Assembly: GCA_012845835.1 (NCBI GenBank)
Contig: JABAKD010000025.1
Coordinates: 30,541,761 to 30,605,760, forward strand
DNA length: 64,000 nt
Direction of reading: 5' to 3'
Source: Undaria pinnatifida
Taxonomy: Eukaryota; Sar; Phaeophyceae; Laminariales; Alariaceae
The position numbers and the translations under genes were made by a program. The notes beneath the pieces are model-generated. The model was given only the letters and a program-made list of their open reading frames with translations, was not told the origin of the DNA and searched no databases. Position 1 is the stretch's first letter; the number at the start of each line of letters is the position of its first letter. Shown piece after piece: positions 33,701 through 44,112 of this stretch.

Positions 33701-36700
33701 ATTCTCCTTCTGACCACATGACCACGCCGCAACACCCAACACTCAACCAACCGTTTGTGCAGGTGGGCCGAGATTATTACTCACGTTCCTTGCGGAGGGA
33801 CCGTCGATGCCCCGGCCGGTCGTCTCCTGGTCAACTCTGCGCTGGACGTTATAGACGGAGTCGGAGGAACTCTTGGCACGGCCGGCCCGACCAGGGTGTG
33901 GGAGAGTTGCCCCACGATCGCCTTGGAAGGAGCCATGTCCTTCGACGTAGACGACGTCGCTGATTTAGAGGAATCAGGGGTGTTTGGAGGTGTAATCCTG
34001 CACGAGATGGGGCACACAATCGGCATCGGGTGAGACGCATGCTACCTTAGAGAACCGTTTTTTTTCTGCGAGTCTTCGCTTGAGCAGCTCTATACCCTAT
34101 ATCTGATATAGGTATAATCTTATCCCAAATTGTGATTTTGGGAAAATATAACTGCTACCCGATGAAACATCTAATGGCCTGAGTTTCCGACCCAAAAAAT
34201 TGTGCAAACAAAAAAGATGAATTCCGAGAATTGCTGGTTAACGGGCCTCGTCATCCAGAAAAAAAAAATAGCCAAAAAAAGGTATACCTATATTCTAGCA
34301 TCCGTTGCAACGGCATTGTAACGGCATTTTAACGGCACTGTAACAGCATTGTAACGGTTGCAAGCACTTGAAGATTCAATAGTTGCAAGCACTTCACATA
34401 CTTCGAGAGCGCACAGACACGAAAAAACGCGGGCGAGGCCGATTTATCCCGCAGCTCGCAAAGTTGAAGCATCGCATCAAACACTCGAACTCACAGCTGA
34501 CGTGTGTGTATGTGTGTTTTTGATAAGAAACTCTCGGCGGAATGCATTAGCGGATATATCTGAGACACCACCGCACTCCCTCGGCAAGACTCTTTTCCTG
34601 ATGTCGTGATTGCTTCAAAACATGCGATCGATTAATGGGGGAATACGCCCGCTCAGTCTATACTTGGTCAGTCCCGACGAGCACACTACATCAAAGCTTC
34701 CGACGAGGTGGTCGCCATCGACCTTCGTTGAAAGCCAAACATTAAGATACATTCTCCGGGATAACTTTCAAGGCTACGGGTTGTACAGGGGTCACTTTCG
34801 ATTTTTCTTTCTTGCAATGACTTGGGGTCACTAGCGCGAGCCTTCCCCCTGCCCCTTTGCACTCGGAAGCTTGCATGCTGCACTGTTTTTTGGCGAAAAG
34901 AAAATCCACAATGGAATGGTAAAAAAAGCTGATTCGCCAAGAAAGCGCCTGAAGAATTACTGTCAGTGGATGCCAGAGTCACTCGTGGGAGTGGCTCAAA
35001 CCCGGTGCAGAAAAAGGGGGGTGCTCCCCCCTTCTGCCGTATCCTTGACCTATCCGTTTTTTTCTTTTTTTTTTCTTGGAGCTCCGATAACTCGAAGACC
35101 TCTGTTCTTCGCTCGAACAAAATGAGGTTTCGACAAAAACATTCAAAACGTGCCACCCGATTAACCAATCCAGTCACCTAAGCATTGGTACAACAGTGTA
35201 ACAACGAAACACTTACTGCAAAACGAGAACGACAATATCCGACGATGTCGTCGTCTCTCGACTCTCGAGCCCAGAAAAAAACCAATGATTGCCTTGAACT
35301 AGTAGTGTTAAGGTTATTAGTGGGGTATTAGTCCGTTTGACCACTTGCAAAAGGTTAACCGATAGCTTACCCAAACTAAGCCTTATAACAGTAGTTTGAA
35401 TTTACTCCACCCCCATATATATGCATATACATACATATTAATAATAGTGTTGGGCCTAGAGTATCAAGGATTCCCCTCCCGGTCACTTTCGAAAACACCT
35501 CTTGGAGCCAAGAAAACGCGCAAAAACCTTCGCTACCCCGTAGCGCACGCATCCGTCCTTTGACCACCCTAACCTGCCCTCGGCCCAGGGCTGGACGGTA
35601 GGGGGGAGGTTATGACAGCACACCTTTACCGCGCGTGCTACGATAATAGATAGACGTACGAATGCCTTTTTTTTTTTTTGGCGATTTTTGTGTTGTAAAT
35701 GACGGGACTCCTTAACCCGGAATGCCCGGAAATACGCAAAATATTTTACTCAACGATTCTTTCTCGTCGGATAACCTAGGGCATGGGATTTTTTTTATCT
35801 GATTCTTACAGCCGTTTCATTTTTTCTCCAAAATCAGTCTCTGGGAGAGGTCGTTTGAGCTCCCAAACAGAGGAAAGTCCCCCAGAAAAAAAAAACTCCT
35901 TCACCTCACGATCTTGGCACGCGTACCTATTATATTGTTAATGGTTTCACTTCATGATTAAGCCACTCCAACGAGTCACTCCGTAGTTTCACTGACGGAA
36001 AGGCTTCAGGCGATTTGCTTGGCGCACACGTATCTAACCATTTCATTTATTTGCGGATTCGCACCGCGCAAAACAACTAAAACAGCGCCCCCAAAGCTTA
36101 ATGCCGCAATGGAACAGGGGGGGGAAACTCGGACGAGTGACCCCGCTGACACTGCGCCGAAGACGGAACCAAAAGCAACCCGCCCCTTGCCGTGAAGATA
36201 TGGTCCCTGCTGTGCCGTTAAACATAACGTGTGCTTCGCGTGCGTTGCGCACACCTTCGCCAGATCGTTGTGGGGGGCCGACTTTGCCGCTTGCACAACG
36301 TGTTTCACAACGGGAGACCCTGCCTGGACGTGCCCCGCGGCCGTGAGCGCCTACACCGACGTTGGCGGTGCTGACGCTGACATCGTTGAGTTGGACGGAG
36401 GCAGCGGTAAGCGATTACTGCACCGTAGGCGCGCAACTACACGTTGTACGCTTGAGCGTTTGTGCGGTATTGGGCGAAAAGGATGCACTTACGCAGAGAA
36501 GTATTCGGGTTTATTGTACCTCGGCAATTCGCAGAATGTGTTTCTCGAGGCGTTTGCTACACATAGGTGGCCAGCAAGCAGGTGTTGGTAACCCATGAGC
36601 GCTGGTCAATCGCGTTGATCCAACTTTCGGGACAGGACCTTGTTCGTCTGCAGGACTTGATCTCGAGTCGTCCTCACATATCAGATGCGCCCGAGTTTGT

Positions 36701-39700
36701 GAGCGCTGTGACCTAATTTCGCGAATATCCCTCAAGCACCCAAAACGACCACTGCTGTGCTCCATGACAGGAACGCGCTGCGTCCATCTGGATGAAGACA
36801 TTTTCGGCGACGAGTTGATGACCGGAGTTCTCGACAATGTAAGAGGGGTGGCATTGACCGACTGCTTAGTCTCCTCGAAGTCTCGCTGAAATACATCGGC
36901 ACACAACACCTCCCGGTCGTAGCCGGTTCATCCGTTGGGATTTCTCTCCATCGCTCTCACCTTGGCATGCGCATGCCTGGTCATATGTATCTTGCGGTGT
37001 ATGCAATGGGGCGCCCCCGCTTAAGAGCCCCTCGGAAGAGGCAAGCGGCACCGCTCTTATCTATATATCGCTCTTACCTGATACATACTAGTACTAGTGC
37101 AGTAGAGATGGCATCACCCTTGTCTTCCTAAGGCTTCTCACATGAGGATATACACACTCAAAATCGGAATGTTTTGATAACGTTTGATCAAAGTGCAACC
37201 CCATATATATTATATCCTACTGCGGTAGGAATATAATACTGTAGGTACGTGTAATGCTGGGAGGTAAAAAATACTTACTGGGGGTGTAGCCTACAATACT
37301 GGGGGTATATAAAAACATGCTGCGAAATAATAATGGTGCACATTATCGGGATTTTTCCGGCGATTTTGACAGATCGATACACGGGGCGCGAAGCACTACC
37401 ATTGTATATACATGTGTATTTTAATTTTTATAATATACTTTTGTATACATGTACTCCGTATATACTGCCTGTACACAGCCTTGCAAAAGATTTACATTCG
37501 ACAAAATTTTTGATCTCACAGCTGAAGAGTACTTTTATTTTTATAATATACTACCAGGTAATGTAGTATTGCAGACGGGTGCTACTACGAAAGAGGTATT
37601 GTATGGTCATACCTTTTTTGGCTGTACTTTTATTTTTATAATATACTACCAGGTAATGTAGTATTGGCAACGTATTGCAGACGGGTGCTACTACGAAAGA
37701 GGTACTGTATGGTCATACCTTTTTTGGCTGAAATGCTTTCTGAATGACGGGTCTTGCTCTCAAACTCAACCCAAATCGTCGTATTATTCTTCGAGTACCT
37801 AGGTACTTCGTATGGGCCTTGGAACTGCTCATCGAGTTGCACTTTCGCGTTTTATTTAGTCTTGTCGCTCTCGAGGGTCTCTATTGACGTATTAATGTAT
37901 TAATGTGTTGATACGTACACAAACTAACTCATGCGAGGAGCTCAGCAACACATTTTTTTTATAATTATTTTTTTTTCACACCTTCTACTTTGCAGTTGCT
38001 GGACAAGCCGTGGTTGCAGGTATCGTTCCTTCTCCCCCCCGGTTCTTGCCTTCAACTTTTATCGCGCAAAGAGCTCAGCAATCCCACTGCTCGTCGAATT
38101 TTTTGAGTGTTGCTAATTCACGCTCTCGTGCTTTCCGCAAGTCAATTTGTGCACAAGAAAAAGTCCCCACGAATTTGTACAAGTGTGCACTCGGGCGGGC
38201 TCGAACTTGGGAAACCGACCTATACCGGGCTCGAGGATAACCTGATACGCCACCGGGGCGACTATTTAATGTATACACGGCAAACACCATGGCATATACA
38301 TACTATATACTATACGTCAACCGACGAGATAGCCTGGTGACCGAGGCGCACGTATAACAAAAACGACTCAATTTGGCATTTCCCATTGATATTATTTGGA
38401 GAAGCCCCGCCCCGTCACTCAGACCCGTCACTCGGACCTGTCACTCAGACTCGTCACTGAAAAACAAAAATATGTGAAAAAAGCGCTTTTGATACTTGAA
38501 TTATCGTGTCATTGTTTTGCATCGTATCATCGTATCGTCGTATCATCGTATTGTATCATATCGTATGATCGTATGATCGTATCATCGTATCATTGCCCGG
38601 TCGCCCCGGTGGCGTATCAGGTTATCCTCGAGCCTGTGGCATAGGTCAGTTTCGTGAGTTGGAATCCCCACGAGTGCATACACGTAAATTCGTGGGGACT
38701 TTTTCTTGTGCACAAATTGACTTTTGGAAAACGCGAGAGCGTGAGTTAGCAACACTCGATGAAAAATCGACGAGCAGTGGGATTGCTGAACTCTATGCGT
38801 GATAAAAATTAAAGGCAAGAACCGGGGGGGAGCAGGGACGACACCTGTGACCACAGCTTGTTCAGAAGCTGGAAAGTAGAAGTGTGAAAAAAGTCATTGT
38901 ATCATCGTACCATCGTATCATATCGTATAATCGTATCATCGTTTTATCGTATCATAGTATCATCGTATCAGCGTATCATCGTATCATCGTATCATCGTAT
39001 CACCGCATAATCGTATCATCGTATAATCGTATCATCTTTTTTTTTTTTTTTTTTTTTTTTTCATCCTCCGGCGGATGGGGAAAAATAAAGCTTTAGCTCA
39101 CCACACTTCCACGTATTTTCATACGCGTCGTGTGTCGATTTAACTCAGTTGCTTTCGCAGCCCAACGCTAGCTGGCGCACCCTTCGGGGGTTATTGTAGT
39201 GATAGTATCATCGTACCATCGTATCATGGCATCATGGTATCATCGTAGCACGCGTCAGCCTTGGCGTTACAGTATAGGTACTACTGTAGATGGTACAGAT
39301 AAATATATGGTATACATACTTGATTACCAGGCAGGTGATATCACCTCATTACCTATCCAACCAGCCATGTCGTAGCTCCAATTAATATATTTCGCCCCCC
39401 CCCCCCGCGCCCCCTCCTTCCCCACCACCCGCACCACTGCCTAGACCTAGCACGTAAATTAAAGTTCCTGCCAGGAATACATTTCATGCGACATGAAGGG
39501 GTTTGTCCCCCCCCCCCCTCCCCTCCCCCCCCCCCCCCCCGTCTTGTTCTCTCCCGCCGCCGCACCTATTAATAAAATCAAAATCTGTCAGGGTAATAAA
39601 CACTACCCGACAGTTGATACCGCCTCATTACCTTTCTAGCCATCCATGCCGTAGCTCCAATTCATATCCCCCCCCTCCCCTTGGCAACGCCCCCTCCTTC

Positions 39701-41107
39701 CCCACCGCCCGCTTCATCGCTTAGACCTAGCACCACGCGTACAACAAGCTTCCAACAGATATACATTTATGCGACGTAAACCTGTTGGAAATCCCCCCCC
39801 CTCCGCCCCCCCCTTGGAACACTCCGTCCTCTCCTCACCGGTTGTACGATTTACAGGATATACATGATAAAATGATGCATTCCTTCCACAACCGTCACAT
39901 TTGTCCCCTTGAAGGATATGTAGTTTCCGCGCGCACATTGAGGTGCCCCCGCCCGTGCCCCCCCCCCCCCCCCCCCCCCCCCGCTCCCTGTTGTTCAAAC
40001 CCCGGCCTCCATGCCCTTGAACTCTTCACCCTCCCCTCACCGGTTGTACGACTTACAGTATTCACTTGATAAAAGGATGCATTTCCTTCCACAGCTGTCA
40101 GATTTTGTCCCCCTCAAAAACGGGTATTATAGTTTCCGCGTACAGACTGACTAACATCAAACTGTTGACCCTAGTACTACACTGTTGTTCCAAGGGGAGT
40201 CGTCGACCTATATCCTTAATGAGAACACGCAACCGGTAATACGCGCGATCGGAGTATCACACACAGCTTGCAAAGATGAGTTTCGACGGAGTATTCGATC
40301 TCACAGCTGGAGTGTATTTTTATTATTGTAATATGATTGAATGCTAATTATTTGAGCTGTAAGTCGGCAGGATTTCACGAGTTGCAACTATCCAGTAGGT
40401 GCCGTAAGCCGACCAACTTACTTCAGTTGGGAAGTTGGCTGGCGAAGCCAGCTGATGGTCAGCCGACTTTCTGGATTAATAAGTCAGGCAAGCGAAGCGA
40501 GCCAATGAGCTCCCCCAGGCCGTACTTTAACTGTAAGTCGGCAGGATTCCACGACTAATGACGTTTCAGTAGTACCGTAAGCTGACCAACTTGATCTAGT
40601 TGGGAAGTCGGTTGGCGAGGCCAGCTGATGGCCAACCGACTTGCCGACTTGAGTAGACGAGCGAAGCGAGCCAATTAGCCCTTCCGAGCCGGGGGGGAGG
40701 CACCCAGAAAAGAAAAAATGCGTCCAACATAATTTCCCCCCCCCTACAAATTGTGGAAACCAAATAAAACTAGGTCGGATAGTCGGAATCTTCGGGAAAG
40801 ACTATTGAACAGGCCAACTAGAAAATAGCTGGCGACTTAAGTCAGGACGACTTATTACGTTGAGAACCATGCAGTTCTTTCCAACGACACGTCTTCCCCT
40901 TCCAGAGCTTCGCACGTACTTGTCGAAAAGGTAGAAAAGGGTTGTGATAACCGTGTCTGCCTCGTTTTTGTGCTTCACCTCCTCTACACGGTGTATTTTT
41001 TGCAGGTGATGTACTTGTCGAAGGTGACTGCGGCCACTCTTGACGACATGGACTACATCGTCGACCCAAGCGCGGTGAGGTTTAGACTAGTCCGTAGCAG
41101 GCAATAG
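30182..41107 (+). CDS. Secreted EGF-domain zinc metalloprotease (leishmanolysin-like), eight exons
   Basis: Predicted extracellular zinc endopeptidase of the HEMGH metzincin type. Exons join in phase with GT-AG borders: 30182-30770, 31010-31771, 32460-32579, 32821-32905, 33763-34029, 36264-36406, 36771-36838 and 41006-41107, the last read to TAG at 41105. The product is about 711 residues: signal peptide (1-25), Cys-rich domain (to 196), Pro/Thr hinge (~197-450), one EGF-like domain (~451-490), then the catalytic domain with HEMGHTIGIG and a later CVHLDED holding a candidate third zinc ligand. I chose the ATG because a hydrophobic signal sequence follows it directly. The 3' end is uncertain because GTGAGG at 41075 could be a donor to further exons. 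Introns 5 and 7 are large and carry TRIM, MITE, SINE and element E copies. The family assignment is from motif memory and not from a search. Confidence 0.75.
31010..31771 (+). CDS. Protease gene exon 2: Pro/Thr-rich hinge
   Basis: About 254 residues of PTPEPT / PSPTPQPA / LAPTPEP repeats with almost no other composition. This is typical of an extended, heavily O-glycosylated or wall-spanning linker in secreted proteins. The acceptor CTCCAG|CT restores phase 1 from exon 1. A TGA upstream in this frame near 30970 rules out simple read-through. It ends AACAG|GTGAAC in phase 1. Antisense frames here are artefacts of the repeat. Confidence 0.65.
32460..32579 (+). CDS. Protease gene exon 3: EGF-like domain
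   Basis: One 40-residue module with six cysteines in EGF order: CNPNPCENGGSC, then CSCAPGYGGMAC. The NPC.NGG.C and C.C..GY.G..C patterns are diagnostic. The domain fits one phase 1-1 exon, the usual arrangement for shuffled EGF modules. The acceptor is ACCCGCAG and the donor is TCAT|GTGAGC. It probably mediates protein or matrix binding. Confidence 0.85.
32821..32905 (+). CDS. Protease gene exon 4: start of the peptidase domain
   Basis: Encodes LATFYIELDF...TDARMALFQSAADR, the beta strand and helix that open the catalytic domain in leishmanolysin-like proteins; the helix continues into exon 5 as WAEIIT. The acceptor is TGCCGCAG and the donor is GACAG|GTAAAA (phase 2). Confidence 0.75.
33389..33691. 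repeat. Three simple repeats inside intron 4
   Basis: AACAGGTAAC-type units (33389-33485), then CACTAC hexamers (33537-33616), then GTAGTAGA units (33617-33691). They lie close to the acceptor of exon 5, so length variation could affect splicing. Confidence 0.85.
33763..34029 (+). CDS. Protease gene exon 5: zinc-binding helix
   Basis: Encodes the region from WAEIITH to VILHEMGHTIGIG. The two His and the Glu of HEMGH are the expected zinc ligands and catalytic base. The Gly after the third turn matches the HExxHxxGxG metzincin form. Upstream, DVIDGVGGTLGTAGPT is characteristic of this subfamily. It ends in phase 2 at ATCGG|GTGAGA. Confidence 0.85.
34030..35300. other. Intron 5, first part
   Basis: No repeat family that I can place. 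AACGGCATTGTAACGGCATTTT units near 34310-34350 form a short tandem repeat. Frames on both strands around 34690-35180 overlap and show no domain. Confidence 0.4.
35306..35390 (-). mobile_element. Solo LTR of the TRIM family
   Basis: An 85-bp unit from TGTTAAGG to CTTATAACA, almost identical to 25572-25655. It is flanked on both sides by GTAG, a perfect 4-bp target duplication. A single LTR with an intact duplication indicates LTR-LTR recombination. It lies in intron 5 of the protease gene. Confidence 0.85.
35631..35923. mobile_element. TIR element in intron 5
   Basis: Ends GCGCGTGCTACGATAATAG and CACGATCTTGGCACGCG. The interior matches 25274-25989 and 29807-30063 (AATGACGGGACTCCTTAACC, CCAAAATCAGTCTCTGGGAG, GAGCTCCCAA). 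The undisturbed TCTGGGAGAGGTC here shows the site where a TRIM inserted in the 25.3 kb copy. Confidence 0.6.
36264..36406 (+). CDS. Protease gene exon 6: continuation after the active site
   Basis: Joins GIG to SLWGADF, completing the GIGxLW motif expected after the zinc helix. It continues through AVSAYTDVGG to VELDGGSG. The acceptor CTTCGCCAG is 2.2 kb from exon 5, the donor is GCAGCG|GTAAGC, and the phases match on both sides. Confidence 0.75.
36771..36838 (+). CDS. Protease gene exon 7: third zinc ligand and Met-turn
   Basis: Encodes GTRCVHLDEDIFGDELMTGV. The His is the likely third zinc ligand and the ELMTG Met likely forms the Met-turn. The acceptor is ATGACAG and the donor is GACAAT|GTAAGA. 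The phase runs from 1 to 0. Confidence 0.75.
37420..37735. repeat. Tandem duplicate with element E end (intron 7)
   Basis: TTTTATTTTTATAATATACT with ACCAGGTAATGTAGTATT, then GGGTGCTACTACGAAAGAGG and TATGGTCATACCTTTTTT, occurs twice (about 37530 and 37625 onward). It starts with a short element E terminus (37478-37550). Confidence 0.65.
37985..38264 (-). repeat. tRNA-derived SINE, minus orientation
   Basis: On the minus strand the head starts GTCGCCCCGGTGGCGTATC with an A-box-like TGGCGTATCAGGTTA and a B-box-like AAGTTCGAGCCC. A body with CTTTTTCTTGTGCACAAATT and a tail through GCGATAAAAGTTGAAGGCAA follow. Together these give the head-body-tail layout of a SINE. The opposite-strand copy at 38597 faces it. 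Confidence 0.7.
38510..38597. repeat. ATCGTATC simple repeat
   Basis: Imperfect ATCGTATCATCG tract immediately before a SINE head. A similar tract at 38895-39038 ends in a T run (39038-39060). Confidence 0.85.
38597..38880 (+). repeat. tRNA-derived SINE, plus orientation
   Basis: Head GGTCGCCCCGGTGGCGTATC, AGGTTATCCTCGAGCC and a B-box region GTGAGTTGGAATCCCC. The body (CTTTTTCTTGTGCACAAATT, GAGAGCGTGAGTTAGCAACA, CGATGAAAAATCGACGAGCA) and tail (GATAAAAATTAAAGGCAAGA) follow. The head and body match 37985-38264 in the opposite orientation. Confidence 0.7.
39059..39200 (+). repeat. Partial copy of the 460-bp dispersed repeat
   Basis: CATCCTCCGGCGGATGGGGA, AAAGCTTTAGCTCACCACAC and CGTCGTGTGTCGATTTAACT match the first third of 41672-42095. 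Confidence 0.7.
39335..40332 (+). repeat. Element E copy in intron 7
   Basis: Type-B modules (39350-39480, 39560-39740), type-A modules (39770-39950, 40010-40090) and C tracts, then the terminal segment (40095-40320) ending CTCACAGCTGGAGTG. One of the most complete plus-orientation copies. Confidence 0.7.
40355..40720 (+). repeat. Tandem repeat with conserved hairpins (two ~180-bp units)
   Basis: Two units each begin CTGTAAGTCGGCAGGATT (near 40360 and 40540) and end GCGAAGCGAGCCAAT. Each holds a 12-bp stem with a 14-base loop: 40432-40443 with 40458-40469, and 40605-40616 with 40631-40642. Stem changes between units keep pairing (C-G to U-A, U-G to C-G, G-U to G-C). A smaller CCAACT / AGTTGG hairpin precedes each. 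It may be an RNA or a foldback element. Confidence 0.6.
41006..41107 (+). CDS. Protease gene exon 8: C-terminal helix (end uncertain)
   Basis: Encodes MYLSKVTAATLDDMDYIVD, the SxxTxAxLxDxGY..D-type segment that closes this peptidase family. The acceptor is TTTTTTGCAG. Either translation runs on to TAG at 41105, or GTGAGG at 41075 is a donor. A 69-bp paralogous copy at 46163-46231 keeps the same borders. Intron 7 is 4.2 kb and rich in repeats. Confidence 0.65.
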   Translation: MMYLSKVTAATLDDMDYIVDPSAVRFRLVRSRQ

Positions 41108-41671
41108 GCGTATGGTATGCAGAGGAAACCAACTGTTCAATGCGAGTATTCCATACACAGACAGACGAGTAGAAGCCCAGGAAAGTTGCCACGTAGCCAC
41201 CACATACGGCCGAGCCGAGGCTAGCCGAGCCACTGCTGGCGTTGCTCGTTCCAACGTGTGTGCCGCCTGCCATTGCATGTTGATGTAAGTGCGTTGTAAA
41301 ATTCCGTTGTCCATGTGTAGCAATGAATTCGACACACTGCTGTCGCACATGGCTGTGGGGATGGTTGTCGGTTCCGTTCGAAAAGGACCGGCCTCTGCCT
41401 CAAGCAGGATGTCACCCCTGAGAGCACTAAACCTTCCGTTGCACTGGTCGAACAAAACCCGATTCCGTTTCATGACCTGTCCTTCAAGGCAGATACTACT
41501 ATGTATCTGGTCAATGTGATATGCATGTCCCTTTCATAGATCATATTGCCGTGTAAGAACCGGAAGATTTGAATGGTGCAGCACGTGTTTTCTACGTTCT
41601 GCTCTGTACCACTAGACAGATCCTGCACTACACATATATCATGAGCACTTTTTTTATTGCATTTGTTTTTT

Positions 41672-42095
41672 CATGTATCCTCCGGCGGATGGGGAAAAGT
41701 AAAGCTTAATAAGCTCACCACAATTTCACCAATGTTCATACACGTCGTGTGTCGATTTAACTCAGTTGCATTCGCAATCCAGCGCCAGCTGGCGTGTCCT
41801 TCGGTTTCCACCATAGCGATAGCGATATAGCGTCAGCTGTTCCTATCGGCGGTCCTCGTTACTACCCCGGCAGCGCAAGCTGACGTTGTAAACGGATGTG
41901 TGAGTATGTCGACCTGGCCTGATCCCTGAGCGTCAGGTGCGATGGAGATAGCCACCGGTAACGGCATCATTCCGGGTAGTGTGGGGTTTGCGCAAACTCA
42001 CTCACTAACAAAATACCCCCTGCGATTAGAAATCAGCCTTCCGCCAGACTTGGTCCAGTTAAGCTCCACCCAACCCATTCGGGCGTTGGTCCATC
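41672..42095 (+). repeat. ~460-bp dispersed repeat, second copy
   Basis: Match to the reverse complement of 4200-4665, from TCCTCCGGCGGATGGGG to CATTCGGGCGTTGGTCC. No frame is conserved in both copies. Confidence 0.7.
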
Positions 42096-43030
42096 GTCAC
42101 ACACAGGATATAGATCATCCACTGTAGATGGTGATCTGTCGGAGGTGTGTCTGATGTGATTGATGCGATTGATTTGATTGGGCCTGACATACGATCACCT
42201 ACGTTCGTCCCCCATTTTGCCTCACCCACGTCTTGCGAACGCCAGGTGGATCCATACACTCTGCCATCCGATCGCGGTAAGCTTCTCGCGAGAGGAAGCG
42301 CAAACTCTCTCTCTGTCTTGTTGTTTTGAAGCTGGTATACACGGTGTGGGGCAATGCATATCTGCGCCCTCAGGGACAAGCAGGAACAAAACCATGTGCA
42401 TCAGACTGCGAAGTGTTAGCAGCCCGTCCGCAGCTCTGACGGGCTATCCAAGCACGGCAGCCGTTGCGCTAGTGCTCCACTTGGAGTGTTGACAAAATAC
42501 CAGTGGAGAGCGGCGCGCGAACCGACGTGACATCCAACCTGAACGCACCCTTGAATGAAGTGAATGATAGCTTTCAGGTCTCCTACGATAGAGACAGCAC
42601 GTTCTGGCGAAAAAACGCTGTCTGAAATTCGTAACTTTTTATTGCAACGAAGTTATGTTCCGTTTGCCTTCTAGCAATGCGCAGCAGATTGTTCCAATTC
42701 GTTCTGGCCTACTGTTACCTACACCAAAGAGTTTATTACCACTCAAAGAGACCAGAACAGACAACAGACTCATCCCACGGTACGGGTTGCAGTGTTTGGG
42801 CCAGACGTTTCTTACCTCTGACCTCTGACCGGTTGTGGAACTCAAGCGTGTACCGATAGGTTAGCATGTCAATTCTACGAATATATGTGTTTTGGGACTA
42901 CATAGACTAATAGTAGTACGTAGGGTAACTATTGGTCGGGTTGCGTGAACGAATGGTTTCGAAGTCATGCTTCGGCTGATATGCTGAGCTCCAAAATGTT
43001 AGGAGCTCAGCAATTTCTGATGTCCCCCTA
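42096..43030. other. Intergenic DNA, no gene supported
   Basis: Several 60-105-codon frames overlap on both strands. A possible acceptor at about 42327 precedes a frame ending at 42492, but I cannot link it to any exon. Confidence 0.3.
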
Positions 43031-43136
43031 ACCATGGATAACTTCAGACCCCTCTCGACTCTTCGGAATATTGACTCAACTCACCGTATCAACGGTCGTT
43101 GCATCGCGTCTCAATCATGCATGACGTCGGCTCGTG

Positions 43137-43288
43137 GGTGTCTTTCAGAAGCGGCTGTTGGCGAAGATTTGGCGGCGTCGCTTGGCATGCACGACACGAT
43201 CAAGAACGCGACAATCCTTGCTGTGGACGGGGAAGGAAACGTTGTCAAAGAAATGGACGGGATCGTAATGGAGTTGTCCGCGGGCTAG
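43137..43288 (+). CDS. Possible coding exon, unassigned
   Basis: After an acceptor-like GTGTCTTTCAG (near 43149) the frame runs open to TAG, with a protein-like sequence containing AAVGEDLAASLGMHD and VDGEGNVVKEMDG. Composition is balanced and acidic. I do not recognise the family. It could be a terminal exon of the protease gene (phase does not fit exon 8 directly) or of another gene. Confidence 0.3.
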
Positions 43289-44108
43289 TGAAAAAGCCAA
43301 AAGGCTGTCGTTTCATCTCAAGAACACTCGGCAAATTGTCCCCGTCTCATCTCCGAACACTCGGCACATGCCGGTCTTGCCGTTCATGCTTCATCCCGTC
43401 TCCCGACAAGATGTCCATAATTTCTTTCTGAAATTTATTATTTTCGGCCTGTGCTAACGTTAAAAATTGTACCACGGTACGTATGGACTGTTTGGCTACG
43501 TGACACTGTCGTGGGTTGGTGAATCATGTCACTATAATATCGGTGGAAACGGCAATGGGTCGGCATCATTTTTCCTCAAGACATTTGGCAGTACCTACCT
43601 GGTGCTATTACAGATTACTGTAGATTATTACTGTAGTATGACGGAGATTCATTTCTAGCACGTCGAAACACCAAACAAACAGAGGGTGGGGGGGATCTCC
43701 GTTGGTGCTTTTGCTTCTCGTTCAAGGCTCGTTCTGGCTGTTTTGTTGCCTGGTTTACATGCTACACAGAGCATCACACGAACACAGTAGTCGTCATGTA
43801 TGTGCCGTAGGAGAGCTCGATCGACAGGTGGGGGATTTTTCGCGTAATCGCTGTCTTTAGTTTCGCTTTATGAATGTTGGATCTTTGTAGTAATTGTACT
43901 ACTACACCGTTCGACCAGATGGAGGGTTTCCTCCGTTCATTGGGTGGTTCAGGGTCGAGTGATTTCAGAAGTTACAAACAGATACATAGAGCGCCAAGAC
44001 AGACTCTCCTATTCCCGACCTATCAGAAGCGTATCCTTGCTTATGAACCCTCGTATTTATCCGGATGGAAATATTTCATCACGGTGTACGAAAGCGGAGT
44101 ATACCACC
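43289..44108. other. Intergenic DNA, no gene supported
   Basis: A small duplicated word (TCTCA..GAACACTCGGCA) lies near 43315-43360. A 90-codon plus frame (43874-44146) runs into the TRIM LTR at 44113 and shows no domain. Confidence 0.3.
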
Positions 44109-44112
44109 ACAG

